A stretch of DNA of 23,892 nucleotides from JAGTVB01 sp964624765 (lineage in GTDB: Bacteria > Pseudomonadota > Gammaproteobacteria > HK1): assembly GCA_964624765.1 (NCBI GenBank), contig CAZUZO010000040.1, forward strand, positions 1 to 23,892, in the 5' to 3' direction. A program made the position numbers and the translations under genes. Shown piece by piece: positions 1 to 7,793 of this stretch; positions within the stretch are counted from its first letter, which is position 1; every line of letters starts with the position of its first letter. Under the pieces are notes generated by a model. The model searched no databases and had not been told where the DNA came from. It saw only the letters and a program-made list of their open reading frames with translations.

Positions 1-51
1 GCGCCGTCCGCCTGGCTCTCGGGCCGCTCTCGACGGTTTTTTCACAACCTC
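1..51 (-). mobile_element. Family M miniature element, copy 1 (partial, cut by window edge)
   Basis: This is the terminal 51 bases of the short inverted-repeat element that recurs at 3236-3376, 9927-10067 and 18995-19128. It reads in the reverse orientation relative to the 3236 copy and ends with the inverted repeat CACAACCTC. The next three bases (52-54) are TCA, which fits the TNA target duplication seen at other copies, but the left flank lies outside the window so the duplication cannot be confirmed. There is no coding capacity. It lies 19 bases from the family B element that starts at 71. Confidence 0.8.
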
Positions 52-70
52 TCAGCCGTGCGGCGGCCAG

Positions 71-268
71 GGTCATCGTTTCGTCAGGGTTGCTCTTCGG
101 AGCATTCCTTCGGCACCCAAGCCTTCGGCAGCCGAACCCCGGGCCCGCAAGGGTGTGTGCGGCAGGGATGCCGGACCCAAGCCGACAGGGACGTCTTCAC
201 GGCGTCCCTTGCGGCCTGGGGTCGGCTGCCCCAAGGGCCAACGCAAGCAAACCGCCGAAACGATGACC
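71..268 (+). mobile_element. Family B inverted-repeat element, copy A (uninterrupted)
   Basis: This is a 198-bp non-coding element bounded by GGTCATCGTTTCGTCAG on the left and CGAAACGATGACC on the right. The inverted copy at 9890-10229 shares most of its length. A hairpin at 187-209 (AGGGACGTC arm, five-base loop, one G-T wobble) is conserved between copies. This copy lacks the family M insertion found in the 9890 and 3184 copies, so it shows the empty site near 230-245. No target duplication can be seen, and the exact outer boundary is uncertain by a few bases. The ORFs that cross it have no family resemblance. Confidence 0.75.
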
Positions 269-359
269 AACCCGTGCGGCCGAGTCTCCGCTAGGTAACG
301 TACTTTTGTGGCCGTGGCGAGGATAGCTCAAGCTAGGCGGCGCCCCATCACATCATCTC

Positions 360-388
360 TTAATCGTGTCAGGCCTTTTGAGTATGAT
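360..388 (+). promoter_or_regulatory. Candidate sigma-70 promoter for glnS
   Basis: A good -10 hexamer TATGAT at 383-388 is preceded, with a 17-base spacer, by a weak -35 TTAATC at 360-365. It would start transcription about 25 bases before the glnS start codon. The call rests only on hexamer match and spacing. No operator was recognised. Confidence 0.4.
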
Positions 389-420
389 CCCAGTCTAGTC
401 AGTACCAAGGGTTCAAGCCG

Positions 421-2130
421 ATGAACGAGCAGAGCCGACGTCCGAGCAACTTTATTCGGCAGATCATTGAAGCCGATCTGAAAGCCAATAAACATGGCGG
501 GAGGGTGGCGACCCGTTTTCCACCCGAACCCAATGGCTATCTGCATATTGGGCATGCCAAATCCATCTGCTTGAACTTCGGCATCGCCGAGGACTACGGC
601 GGTACCTGTAACCTGCGCTTCGATGATACCAATCCGCACAAAGAAAACATCGAGTTCATCATCGCCATCGAGGAAGATGTGCGCTGGCTCGGCTACGATT
701 GGCAGGACCGTTTGTTTTTCGCCTCTGATTACTTCAAACAGCTGTACGACTTCGCGGTAGAACTGATAAACAAAGGCCAGGCCTACGTGTGTGACCTCAG
801 TCCCGATGACATCCGAGCATTCCGCGGCACGCTGACCGAGCCAGGAAGAACTAGCCCCTACCGTAACCGATCGATAGAGGAAAATCTGCGTCTGTTTGCC
901 CGCATGCGGGCCGGCGACTTTCCCGACGGCTCCCGTGTGCTACGGGCCAAGATCGATATGGCCTCCCCTAACATCAATCTGCGCGACCCGACCATTTACC
1001 GCATTCGTCGCGGCGTGACGCACCACCAAACAGGCGAAGAGTGGTGCATTTATCCGATGTACGATTTTACCCATTGCTTGTCGGATTCTCTGGAAGGCAT
1101 TACCCACTCCCTCTGCACCCTCGAATTCGAGGATCATCGGCCACTGTACGACTGGTTCCTGGATGTGCTCGATGTCCCCTGCCACCCCCAACAGATAGAA
1201 TTCTCGCGCTTGACCTTGCAATACACCCTGACCAGCAAGCGCAAACTCACACAGCTTGTGGAAGAGGGCTACGTCGAAGGTTGGGACGATCCGCGCATGC
1301 CGACCATCGCCGGCATGCGCCGGCGTGGCTACACGCCGACCGCCATTCGCGATTTTTGCGAGCGTATCGGGGTCACCAAGGCCGACAATGTGGTGGAGAT
1401 GAGCCTGCTGGAGAATACGGTGCGCGAGGATCTCAACCGCAGAGCACCGCGGCGCATGGCTGTCCTGCATCCCCTCAAAGTGGTCATCGAGGACTATCCA
1501 GATGGACGAGTGGAGCATTTGGAGGTCCCCAATCATCCCCAGGACGCGGCACAAGGCAGCCGTCAACTGCCGTTTTCTCGGGAACTCTACATCGACCGGA
1601 ACGATTTCATGGAGGACCCACCGAAACAATTCAAGCGCTTGACGCCGGGGAGCGAAGTGCGCTTACGCTATGCCTATGTGATCCGTTGCGAAGAGGTCAT
1701 CAAGAACGAGGTGGGGGAGATCATCGAGCTGCGTTGCAGCCACGACCCAACGACCCTGGGGGCCAATCCGCAAGGCCGCAAGGTAAAGGGTGTCATTCAT
1801 TGGCTATCGGCTCCCCATGCCCGTGAGGCCGAGATCCGCCTCTACGACCGGCTATTCGAGCACCCCACACCGGACAGTGCAGGCGCCGGCAAGAGTTTCA
1901 AAGAGCTGCTGAATCCCGATTCATTACGCACCCTAACGCACAGCTACGTGGAACCGAGTCTAGGGCAAGCCAAGCCAGGGGACACGTTTCAATTCGAACG
2001 AGAAGGGTATTTCTGTTTGGACGCCGCACCCACCCGCGAGGGCAAGGACGTGTTTAACCGCACGGTCACCCTCCGGGACAGTTGGGCAAAAATCGAGCAG
2101 GCGCACATCGCCCCCGAACGGAAAGGGTGA
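421..2130 (+). CDS. glnS: Glutaminyl-tRNA synthetase
   Basis: This class I aminoacyl-tRNA synthetase charges tRNA-Gln with glutamine in the cytoplasm. The 569-residue length is close to the 554 of the E. coli enzyme. The Rossmann-fold HIGH signature is at residues 42-45 inside PEPNGYLHIGHAKS, and the KMSKS-type loop reads LTSKRKL near residue 270. The C-terminal anticodon-binding beta-barrels follow, with the typical KGVIHWLSAP segment. The ATG at 421 is preceded by a modest AAGGG ribosome-binding site at 408-412. The gene is intact and stands alone: a family B element lies upstream and a convergent, broken dehydrogenase gene starts four bases after its stop. GlnRS rather than GluRS is chosen because of the FIRQIIEADL N-terminus and the whole-length match to the GlnRS family. 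Confidence 0.98.
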   Translation: MNEQSRRPSNFIRQIIEADLKANKHGGRVATRFPPEPNGYLHIGHAKSICLNFGIAEDYGGTCNLRFDDTNPHKENIEFIIAIEEDVRWLGYDWQDRLFFASDYFKQLYDFAVELINKGQAYVCDLSPDDIRAFRGTLTEPGRTSPYRNRSIEENLRLFARMRAGDFPDGSRVLRAKIDMASPNINLRDPTIYRIRRGVTHHQTGEEWCIYPMYDFTHCLSDSLEGITHSLCTLEFEDHRPLYDWFLDVLDVPCHPQQIEFSRLTLQYTLTSKRKLTQLVEEGYVEGWDDPRMPTIAGMRRRGYTPTAIRDFCERIGVTKADNVVEMSLLENTVREDLNRRAPRRMAVLHPLKVVIEDYPDGRVEHLEVPNHPQDAAQGSRQLPFSRELYIDRNDFMEDPPKQFKRLTPGSEVRLRYAYVIRCEEVIKNEVGEIIELRCSHDPTTLGANPQGRKVKGVIHWLSAPHAREAEIRLYDRLFEHPTPDSAGAGKSFKELLNPDSLRTLTHSYVEPSLGQAKPGDTFQFEREGYFCLDAAPTREGKDVFNRTVTLRDSWAKIEQAHIAPERKG

Positions 2131-2134
2131 CAAC

Positions 2135-2485
2135 TCAATCGCTGGTATCCAAGTGTAGCACCGCCTTGCCCGAAAACCTTCGTTCCATGAGGCTGCGGGC
2201 AAGCCGACCGACCTCGGCCCAGCCATTAGCCGCCTTGACGAATCCCACCACCCGGGCGTCAACCGCTGGGCCAGTACCGTCTGCGGCACACTGAAGCACG
2301 CTACCCGCCACATCCCAGCCGATGCGCGAGCCCCTCGGCCGATCCTGGGCAAAGTTCAGTTCTCCACGATTGAGGGAAAAGGCCTTCACTCGAATCAGCG
2401 CCTCGTGTGGGGCAGGTTGAGGCTCTGGACCTTCCCCCACCAAGACATTGCCCGGCAAACCACGATCGGTCAGTACTGCCCTCAT
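2135..2485 (-). pseudogene. Zinc-type alcohol dehydrogenase/quinone oxidoreductase with large internal deletion
   Basis: The 116-residue frame carries both ends of a medium-chain dehydrogenase (MDR, quinone oxidoreductase-like) but not its middle. Residues 1 to about 88 match the GroES-like N-terminal domain (MRAVLTDRG, VKAFSLNRGEL, GWDVAGSVL, ARVVGFV). Residues from about 92 onward match the extreme C-terminus of the same family (SLMERRFSGKAVLHLD). Family members are usually 300-340 residues, so roughly 200 residues, including the NAD(P)-binding Rossmann domain, are missing, with the frame preserved across the junction. The product could not be catalytic. It converges on glnS with a four-base gap. 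A ribosome-binding site of AAGGG type precedes the ATG at 2485. An alternative, a short independent protein, seems unlikely given that both family termini are recognisable. Confidence 0.75.
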
Positions 2486-2538
2486 TGAGCTGCCCTTCGC
2501 CTTCTTACAGCGTGTAACAATCCTGCCAAGCTACCTGC

Positions 2539-2754
2539 GAAGCTGCTTTAAGAACTACTGCGCTTGCCTGAGCACGTTGCGCAGCGGCTCGCCATCCTCA
2601 TGTACCGCCTTGTACACTCCGGTGGTGACTCGCCCCATCCGTGGGGCTCGCCCCTTCGGGGCCAGCTTAACCCTGTTCAAAATCGTTCCAGACGATTTTG
2701 TCGCCGCTGTGCGCCTTGCTCTGCCGGCGCTCGTGCCATTTTCAAACCAGCTTC
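2539..2754 (+). mobile_element. Family D inverted-repeat element, copy D1 (uninterrupted)
   Basis: This 216-bp non-coding element runs from GAAGCTGCTTTAAG to AACCAGCTTC and has a reverse-oriented partner at 18806-19161. A 23-base hairpin at 2678-2700 (CAAAATCGT paired with ACGATTTTG) is preserved in both copies. GC-rich palindromes around 2644-2664 add more structure. Its right edge touches TTA at 2755-2757, which on the minus strand is the TAA stop of the next gene. The left flank reads TGC, so a 3-bp duplication is not intact here. Small ORFs across it are artefacts. Confidence 0.75.
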
Positions 2755-3147
2755 TTAGGTCTCGGGTTCGCTCGGCTGAGCCTTGAACCGCTCATACTGA
2801 GCCCAGAAAGCCTGCTCCAACTCATCGATGATGTCGGATGCGGCGCGCCCCTGGAGAACGTGTTGCGCCATGAGCCTCGACGTGTCGTCAAGCATCGCGT
2901 TGCGGTCCAGCATGGGAAAACTGGCCGAAAGGCGCTTAATGGCGGCGATGACACTTTCTTCCTGAGGGCGAGGCAGAAGCTGTGGCGGCGAGATCGGCGT
3001 ATTCGGTTGCCCACCCCGGGCTTTTAGAAACTCTGCAAACAGAAGCACGCTCTCCCGCTCGGCCGCGCCGAGCGCTGAAAACACTTGTAGCAACCGTTTT
3101 TTCTGCTGCTGTGTCGTCACGGCAGTCGGATTCAGAGGCCCCACCAC
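2755..3147 (-). CDS. Conserved hypothetical protein, about 130 residues
   Basis: This small, charged, soluble protein has no signal peptide or membrane helix. The N-terminal third (QQQKKRLLQVFSALGAAERE, then LLFAEFLKARGG) looks helical. After a proline-rich linker, a second helical half contains IAAIKRLSASFPMLDRNAML and MAQHVLQGR followed by IIDELEQAFW. The pattern suggests a conserved gammaproteobacterial family of unknown function. I recognise no catalytic motif. The GTG at 3147 gives the longest form, and a second GTG at 3120 (MTTQQQKK) is an equally plausible start; neither has a clear ribosome-binding site. The stop codon coincides with the edge of the family D element, and a truncated family B element lies just upstream, so the gene is hemmed in by repeats on both sides. 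Confidence 0.6.
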   Translation of the reverse strand: MVGPLNPTAVTTQQQKKRLLQVFSALGAAERESVLLFAEFLKARGGQPNTPISPPQLLPRPQEESVIAAIKRLSASFPMLDRNAMLDDTSRLMAQHVLQGRAASDIIDELEQAFWAQYERFKAQPSEPET

Positions 3148-3183
3148 GTATCAAAACCGGCCAAGCCGCTCCGACTTCGCTCA

Positions 3184-3406
3184 GACGTCTTCACGGCGTC
3201 CCTTGCCCCAAGGGGTCGAAGGCCCCAAGGGCACAGAGGTTGTGAAAAAACCGTCGAGAGCGACCCGAGAGCAAGGCGGACGGCGCGAAGCCGAGAGACA
3301 TATCAGATAGATAGGCGAGGAGCGAGCAGCGCCCAACGCCGCTATCGGGTCGTGTAGCAGGTTTTTTCACAACCTCAAAGCTCATCAAGCTACCGAAACG
3401 ATGACC
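3184..3406 (+). mobile_element. Family B element, copy B (5'-truncated, interrupted by family M)
   Basis: Bases 3184-3235 match the middle of family B (ACGTCTTCACGGCGTCCCTTG and the GGGGTCG block). Bases 3377-3406 match its right end, finishing CCGAAACGATGACC. The 141-bp family M element sits between them. The left end of family B is missing. Confidence 0.65.
3236..3376 (+). mobile_element. Family M miniature element, copy 2
   Basis: This is a complete 141-bp element bounded by perfect inverted ends GAGGTTGTGAAAAAACC and GGTTTTTTCACAACCTC. It has no coding capacity. Flanking triplets are ACA on the left and AAA on the right, so the 3-bp duplication seen at copies 3 and 4 is absent or has decayed. 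It is inserted in a family B element. Confidence 0.85.
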
Positions 3407-3444
3407 AACGCCTATAAACACCAGCAGTCCGAAGCATCGCAACG

Positions 3445-4377
3445 CTATGCCGGAGGTGCCCAGGCCATCTGCCGAGGAGTTTGGTGAGTGCTGCAATAGC
3501 CACGAGCAAAATTCAGCAACTCCTCCATGGCTCGCATACGAAATTTCTGCTTCTGATGCACGAAAGAAAACGGCCGTTCCAACGGCGGTGACAGATCGAT
3601 CGCTATCAGAGTGCCCAATGCCAGTTCCTTAGTGATGGTGGTACGCGACAAGACGGAAATTCCCATGCCCGTCTCCACCGCACCCTTGATCGCCTCCGGA
3701 CTGCCCAGTTCCATCACGAGATTCAGTCTGTCCGGGCTCACACTCGAGGCCTTCAGATACTCCACCAAAACCTCATGGGTACCCGAACCCTCCTCGCGCC
3801 GAATGAAGGGATAGTCGACGAGATCGGTGGCGTGCACCGCGGTTTTTTCCGCCAACGGGTGCCCCGGAGGCACCACCGCCACGAGTTGATCCACGCGACA
3901 CACCTCCACTGCAAGATTCTTGTTGGACACCGGCGCTTCCACAATTCCGAGATCGATCTCGTTATTTTCCACCAAGGAAACGACACCATCGCTATTCGCT
4001 ACGCAAAGCCGGATGGTGACATCGGAGTGCATCTTCTTGAAATCGCCCAGCAGAGACGGAAGCATGTACTCAGCAACGGTAGTGCTGGCCCCCAGCAACA
4101 GCACCCCTGACATGTCTCCCGTGAGTTCCCGGACCGTGCTCTCCATCTCGGAGTAAAGCTCGAAAATACGTTCAGAATAATTGAATACCCGCTTTCCCGC
4201 ATCGGTCAGGCTGATTCGGTTGTGGGTCCGATCAAACAGGCGAGTATTGAAATGCTCCTCTAACTGCCTCACCTGGAAGGTGACGGCAGGCTGAGTCATG
4301 TGTAGCACTTCCGCCGCTCGGGTGAAGCTGAGCATGCGCGCCACGGTGTGAAACACTTGCAGTCGGCGATCAGCCAT
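3445..4377 (-). CDS. LysR-type transcriptional regulator
   Basis: This 310-residue LysR-family regulator has the N-terminal winged helix-turn-helix at residues 1-62 (FHTVARMLSFTRAAEVLHMT, then QPAVTFQVRQLEEHF and LFDRT). A periplasmic-binding-protein-like effector domain follows from about residue 90 (GVLLLGASTTVAEYMLP, DLGIVEAP, VAVVPPGHPLA). The N-terminus and effector domain are reminiscent of the CysB/CbbR-type branch, but the ligand cannot be deduced. The ATG at 4377 is preferred because AGGAG lies eight bases upstream; a GTG at 4386 would overlap that ribosome-binding site. The gene is downstream of, and in the same orientation as, the RND efflux genes, separated by 146 bp that contain two direct repeats fitting LysR boxes, so it probably has its own autoregulated promoter. 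Regulation of the efflux genes is possible but unproven. Confidence 0.93.
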   Translation of the reverse strand: MADRRLQVFHTVARMLSFTRAAEVLHMTQPAVTFQVRQLEEHFNTRLFDRTHNRISLTDAGKRVFNYSERIFELYSEMESTVRELTGDMSGVLLLGASTTVAEYMLPSLLGDFKKMHSDVTIRLCVANSDGVVSLVENNEIDLGIVEAPVSNKNLAVEVCRVDQLVAVVPPGHPLAEKTAVHATDLVDYPFIRREEGSGTHEVLVEYLKASSVSPDRLNLVMELGSPEAIKGAVETGMGISVLSRTTITKELALGTLIAIDLSPPLERPFSFVHQKQKFRMRAMEELLNFARGYCSTHQTPRQMAWAPPA

Positions 4378-4457
4378 CGTTAGCACTCCTCAAGCATCAA
4401 AGGTAGGGGGGCGCCTACTGGCCCGCCTCCACCCCGCGACCGCCCAAGTCAGAACCT

Positions 4458-4492
4458 TCAATGAGGCTTATCCTACCCTCAATTCCGCTTAT
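4458..4492 (-). promoter_or_regulatory. Tandem LysR-box-like operator upstream of the regulator gene
   Basis: Two copies of TCAATnnnGCTTAT lie at 4458-4471 and 4479-4492, exactly 21 bp apart, about two helical turns. On the minus strand each copy contains T-N11-A (TAAGCGGAATTGA and TAAGCCTCATTGA), the usual LysR-family half-site form. They lie 81-115 bases upstream of the regulator start codon. A role in autoregulation is inferred from pattern and position only. Confidence 0.45.
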
Positions 4493-4523
4493 GTACTATT
4501 CCTGAACCGATAGGCCTGCGCTC

Positions 4524-7500
4524 TCAGGACGGCGAGGTGGCAGCCCCCGAATCGCCAGCGCGCCCGCCGCTGCGCCGATAGAGGTAGACGTAATACAGTA
4601 CCGGAATAACCACGAGCGTTAACAACGTCGAAACCAAAATGCCGAAAATGAGCGAAATGGCCAACCCGCGAAAGATGGGGTCATCCAGAATGAACAGCGC
4701 TCCGAGCATCGCCGCCAGGCCGGTGAGCACGATCGGCTTAGCACGGACCGCTCCCGAACGAATGATCGCTGTCTCGAGTAACTCCCCGCGTCGAAGCTCC
4801 TCATTGACAAAGTCGACCAGCAAAATGGAATTGCGCACGATGATGCCGGCCAGGGCAATCATCCCGATCATGGAGGTCGCAGTAAATTGCGCACCGAGCA
4901 GAGCATGTCCAGGCAACACCCCGATGATCGTCAGTGGGATAGGCGCCATGATGATCAACGGCACCATGTAAGAGCGAAATTGGGCCACCACCAGCAAGTA
5001 AATGAGGGCCAGGCCCACGGCATAAGCGATACCCATATCGCGGAAAGTCTCGTAGGAGATCTGCCACTCGCCATCCCACTTCAGGCTGTAGGTGTAAGGA
5101 TCCAGTGGAGGACTGAGCAGATACTGCTCGAGCAGGTAGCCGCCCTCCACCCGCAGGTCTTCTAGCTTGTCGCGCATTTCGAACAAGGCATAGAGTGGGC
5201 TATCGAGCGCTCCAGCCATATCGCCCGTGACAAAGGCAACGGGCAACAAGTCCTTGTGATAGATGGCTTCCTCGCGCTGGCCGTCGATGATGGATACCAG
5301 CTCAGAAAGGGGAACTAGGGCACCGCTGGCGCTACGCAACCTTAGATTCAATAGGCTCGCAAGGTCGGCCTTGTCCGCCACCGAAAACTCGAGCCGGATG
5401 GGGATGGGGTATTTCACCTTTCCTCCGTGGAGGAAGGTCACATCCTCACCTGCCAGCGCCGTTTGTATGGCCGCTACGGCCGCCTGTTCAGCAATACCGA
5501 GGAACGCAGCCTTTTGCGTATCGATGCGCACGACAAACTCTGGAGCCGCCGCAACCAGGCTGTCATCGACGTCGACCACGTCAGGCGTGGTCTCGAACAC
5601 CGACCGAACCGCCTGCGCAACCCGATTCTGACCGGCGTAATCCAACCCGTAGATCTCGGCGACTAGAGGCGCTTGCACCGGCGGACCAGGCGGTACTTCC
5701 ACCACCTTGACATTGGCACCGTATTGGGTACCGATCGCCTGCAGTGGCTCGCGAACGCTGCCGGCGATGGCGTGGCTCTCACGATCCCGCCGGTGTTTAT
5801 CCACCAGGTTGACCTGGATATCGCCCAGCTCGGGGCTTTGGCGCAGGTAATACTGACGTACCAAGCCGTTGAAATTAATGGGTGATGCGGTACCCGCATA
5901 AGCCTGGTAATCGGTCACCTCGGGTAGCGTCGCCACATACGCCGAGAGTTCGCCCAACACGCGTGCCGTCTGCTCGACGCTGGTCCCTTCGGGTAGGTCC
6001 ACCAATACCTGCAATTCCGATTTGTTATCGAAGGGCAGCATCTTAAGCACCACCGTCTGGGCCCACACTAGCCCAAGGGACACCAGCAACAACAGCACGA
6101 CCGCACCGAGTAACGCAAACCGCCGTGGCGCACCCCGGCGTCCGTTGAGAAAGGGGGCCATGAGTTGCGTCAGAAACGGATGGAGAGCATCGCGCTTCTG
6201 CTGGTCAATCTCGTTAAGGGAACTCGCTTCCGGCGCGAGGCGATGGGAGCGCAGCAGTTTGTAGGTCAGCCACGGTGTCACCACAAACGCCACCATCAGA
6301 GAGATGAGCATGCCAAAACTAGCATTGATGGGAATCGGGCTCATATAGGGTCCCATCAGCCCGCTGACGAAAGCCATAGGCAACAGTGCACCGATCACGG
6401 TAAAGGTCGCCAGGATGGTGGGGCCGCCCACCTCATCCACGGCAATGGGGATGGCCTCCAAAAGCCCTCGCTCTCCCAGCTTGATATGGCGATGAATGTT
6501 TTCCACCACGACAATGGCGTCGTCGACCAAGATACCGATCGAAAAGATCAGAGCAAAAAGCGATACGCGATTGATGGTAAAGCCCCACGCCCAGGAGGCG
6601 ACCAGGGTCAACATGAGGGTGATGACAACGGCGACACCCACCACGATAGCCTCTCGCCAACCCAGGGCGATGAGCACCAAGAGAACCACTGCCGCGGTGG
6701 CGAAAGCCAGCTTACCGATCAGTTTTTGCGCCTTCTCATCGGCAGTGAGACCGTAATTGCGCGTGACGGTGACATTGACGCCCTCGGGGATGAATACCCC
6801 CTTCAGCTGCTCGAAGCGGTTAATGATCTGGTCGGCGATCGCGACTGCGTTGGTCCCCGGCTGCTTGGCCACGGCGATGGTCACAGCTGGAAACTCCCCA
6901 CGCACGGCGATCCCCTTGGTGGTCGCCGCCGGCCCGGTTCCAAACCATGCATAATGTTCGGGATGAACCGGCCCCAGGCTCACCGTGGCCACGTCCCTCA
7001 GGTATACCGGCGCGCCATCGTGCAAGCCCACGATGAGGCTTTCGATCTCCGGCACTGATTCGAGGAACTGCCCAACCTGAACGGCGATATGCTGGTCATC
7101 CTTCACCACCGCACCGCCACGGGCCGTCACGTTGGCCGCCACCAGGGCGCGGCGAAGATCGTCTATGACGATGTGGAAGGCCGTCAGTCGCACTGGGTCG
7201 AGCTGCACATGGACGACCCGCTCTGGACCGCCGACCGTATAGATGTCGCGGCTACCTTTGACGCGCTTGAGTTCACTCTCGATGGCGTGGGCCACCTTCT
7301 GTAGCTCGTAGCCCCCCTGTGCCGGATCGTCCGTCCATAACGTCAGGGTGATGATGGGCACATCGTCGATGCCTTTAACCTTAACCAACGGCTCGCCAAC
7401 CCCAAGATTCTTGGGTAGCCAATCTTGATTAGAGAACACGGCCTCATAGAGCCTAACGATCGCATCGGTGCGGTTCTCGCCCACCTGGTACTGAACCGTG

Positions 7501-7793
7501 AGCACTGCACCGCCGGGTTGAGAAACGGAATAGATATGCTTGACCCCCTCGATTTCAGACAGCACCTGCTCGGCCGGCGTGGCCACTAGGCTTTCCACTT
7601 CTGCCGCCGAGGCCCCCGGAAAGGGAATGAAGATATTGGCGAAGGTGACGTTGATCTGCGGTTCTTCCTCGCGGGAGGTCATCACCACGGCCAACACCCC
7701 TAGCAGCAACCCCACAAGCGCCAGCAGTGGCGTGAGCTCTGAATCGACAAAACGCTTGGCGACGGTGCCGGAAAACCCCAGAGCTTGGCTCAC
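4524..7793 (-). CDS. RND-family efflux permease (AcrB/HAE1-like)
   Basis: This 1089-residue inner-membrane transporter should exchange protons for exported substrates as part of a tripartite pump. The architecture is typical: one N-terminal helix (LLALVGLLLGVLAVV), a large periplasmic loop with the porter motif GASAAEVESLVATPAEQVL near residues 60-78, five helices, then the pattern repeated in the second half. The proton-relay aspartates are present in TM4 as GILVDDAIVVVENIHRH (D424, D425). The TM10 lysine of AcrB is replaced by arginine (IIVRNSILLVDF, near residue 986), as in some RND branches. The start overlaps the adaptor stop by four bases, so the two genes are translationally coupled. 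No outer-membrane channel gene is adjacent, so the pump presumably borrows a TolC-type protein from elsewhere. The substrate cannot be predicted. Confidence 0.95.
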   Translation of the reverse strand: MSQALGFSGTVAKRFVDSELTPLLALVGLLLGVLAVVMTSREEEPQINVTFANIFIPFPGASAAEVESLVATPAEQVLSEIEGVKHIYSVSQPGGAVLTVQYQVGENRTDAIVRLYEAVFSNQDWLPKNLGVGEPLVKVKGIDDVPIITLTLWTDDPAQGGYELQKVAHAIESELKRVKGSRDIYTVGGPERVVHVQLDPVRLTAFHIVIDDLRRALVAANVTARGGAVVKDDQHIAVQVGQFLESVPEIESLIVGLHDGAPVYLRDVATVSLGPVHPEHYAWFGTGPAATTKGIAVRGEFPAVTIAVAKQPGTNAVAIADQIINRFEQLKGVFIPEGVNVTVTRNYGLTADEKAQKLIGKLAFATAAVVLLVLIALGWREAIVVGVAVVITLMLTLVASWAWGFTINRVSLFALIFSIGILVDDAIVVVENIHRHIKLGERGLLEAIPIAVDEVGGPTILATFTVIGALLPMAFVSGLMGPYMSPIPINASFGMLISLMVAFVVTPWLTYKLLRSHRLAPEASSLNEIDQQKRDALHPFLTQLMAPFLNGRRGAPRRFALLGAVVLLLLVSLGLVWAQTVVLKMLPFDNKSELQVLVDLPEGTSVEQTARVLGELSAYVATLPEVTDYQAYAGTASPINFNGLVRQYYLRQSPELGDIQVNLVDKHRRDRESHAIAGSVREPLQAIGTQYGANVKVVEVPPGPPVQAPLVAEIYGLDYAGQNRVAQAVRSVFETTPDVVDVDDSLVAAAPEFVVRIDTQKAAFLGIAEQAAVAAIQTALAGEDVTFLHGGKVKYPIPIRLEFSVADKADLASLLNLRLRSASGALVPLSELVSIIDGQREEAIYHKDLLPVAFVTGDMAGALDSPLYALFEMRDKLEDLRVEGGYLLEQYLLSPPLDPYTYSLKWDGEWQISYETFRDMGIAYAVGLALIYLLVVAQFRSYMVPLIIMAPIPLTIIGVLPGHALLGAQFTATSMIGMIALAGIIVRNSILLVDFVNEELRRGELLETAIIRSGAVRAKPIVLTGLAAMLGALFILDDPIFRGLAISLIFGILVSTLLTLVVIPVLYYVYLYRRSGGRAGDSGAATSPS

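Noticed and set aside
6165..7058. 297-residue plus-strand open frame inside the efflux permease gene
   Set aside because: It is antisense to a conserved RND transporter, is His- and Asp-rich and has no family match.
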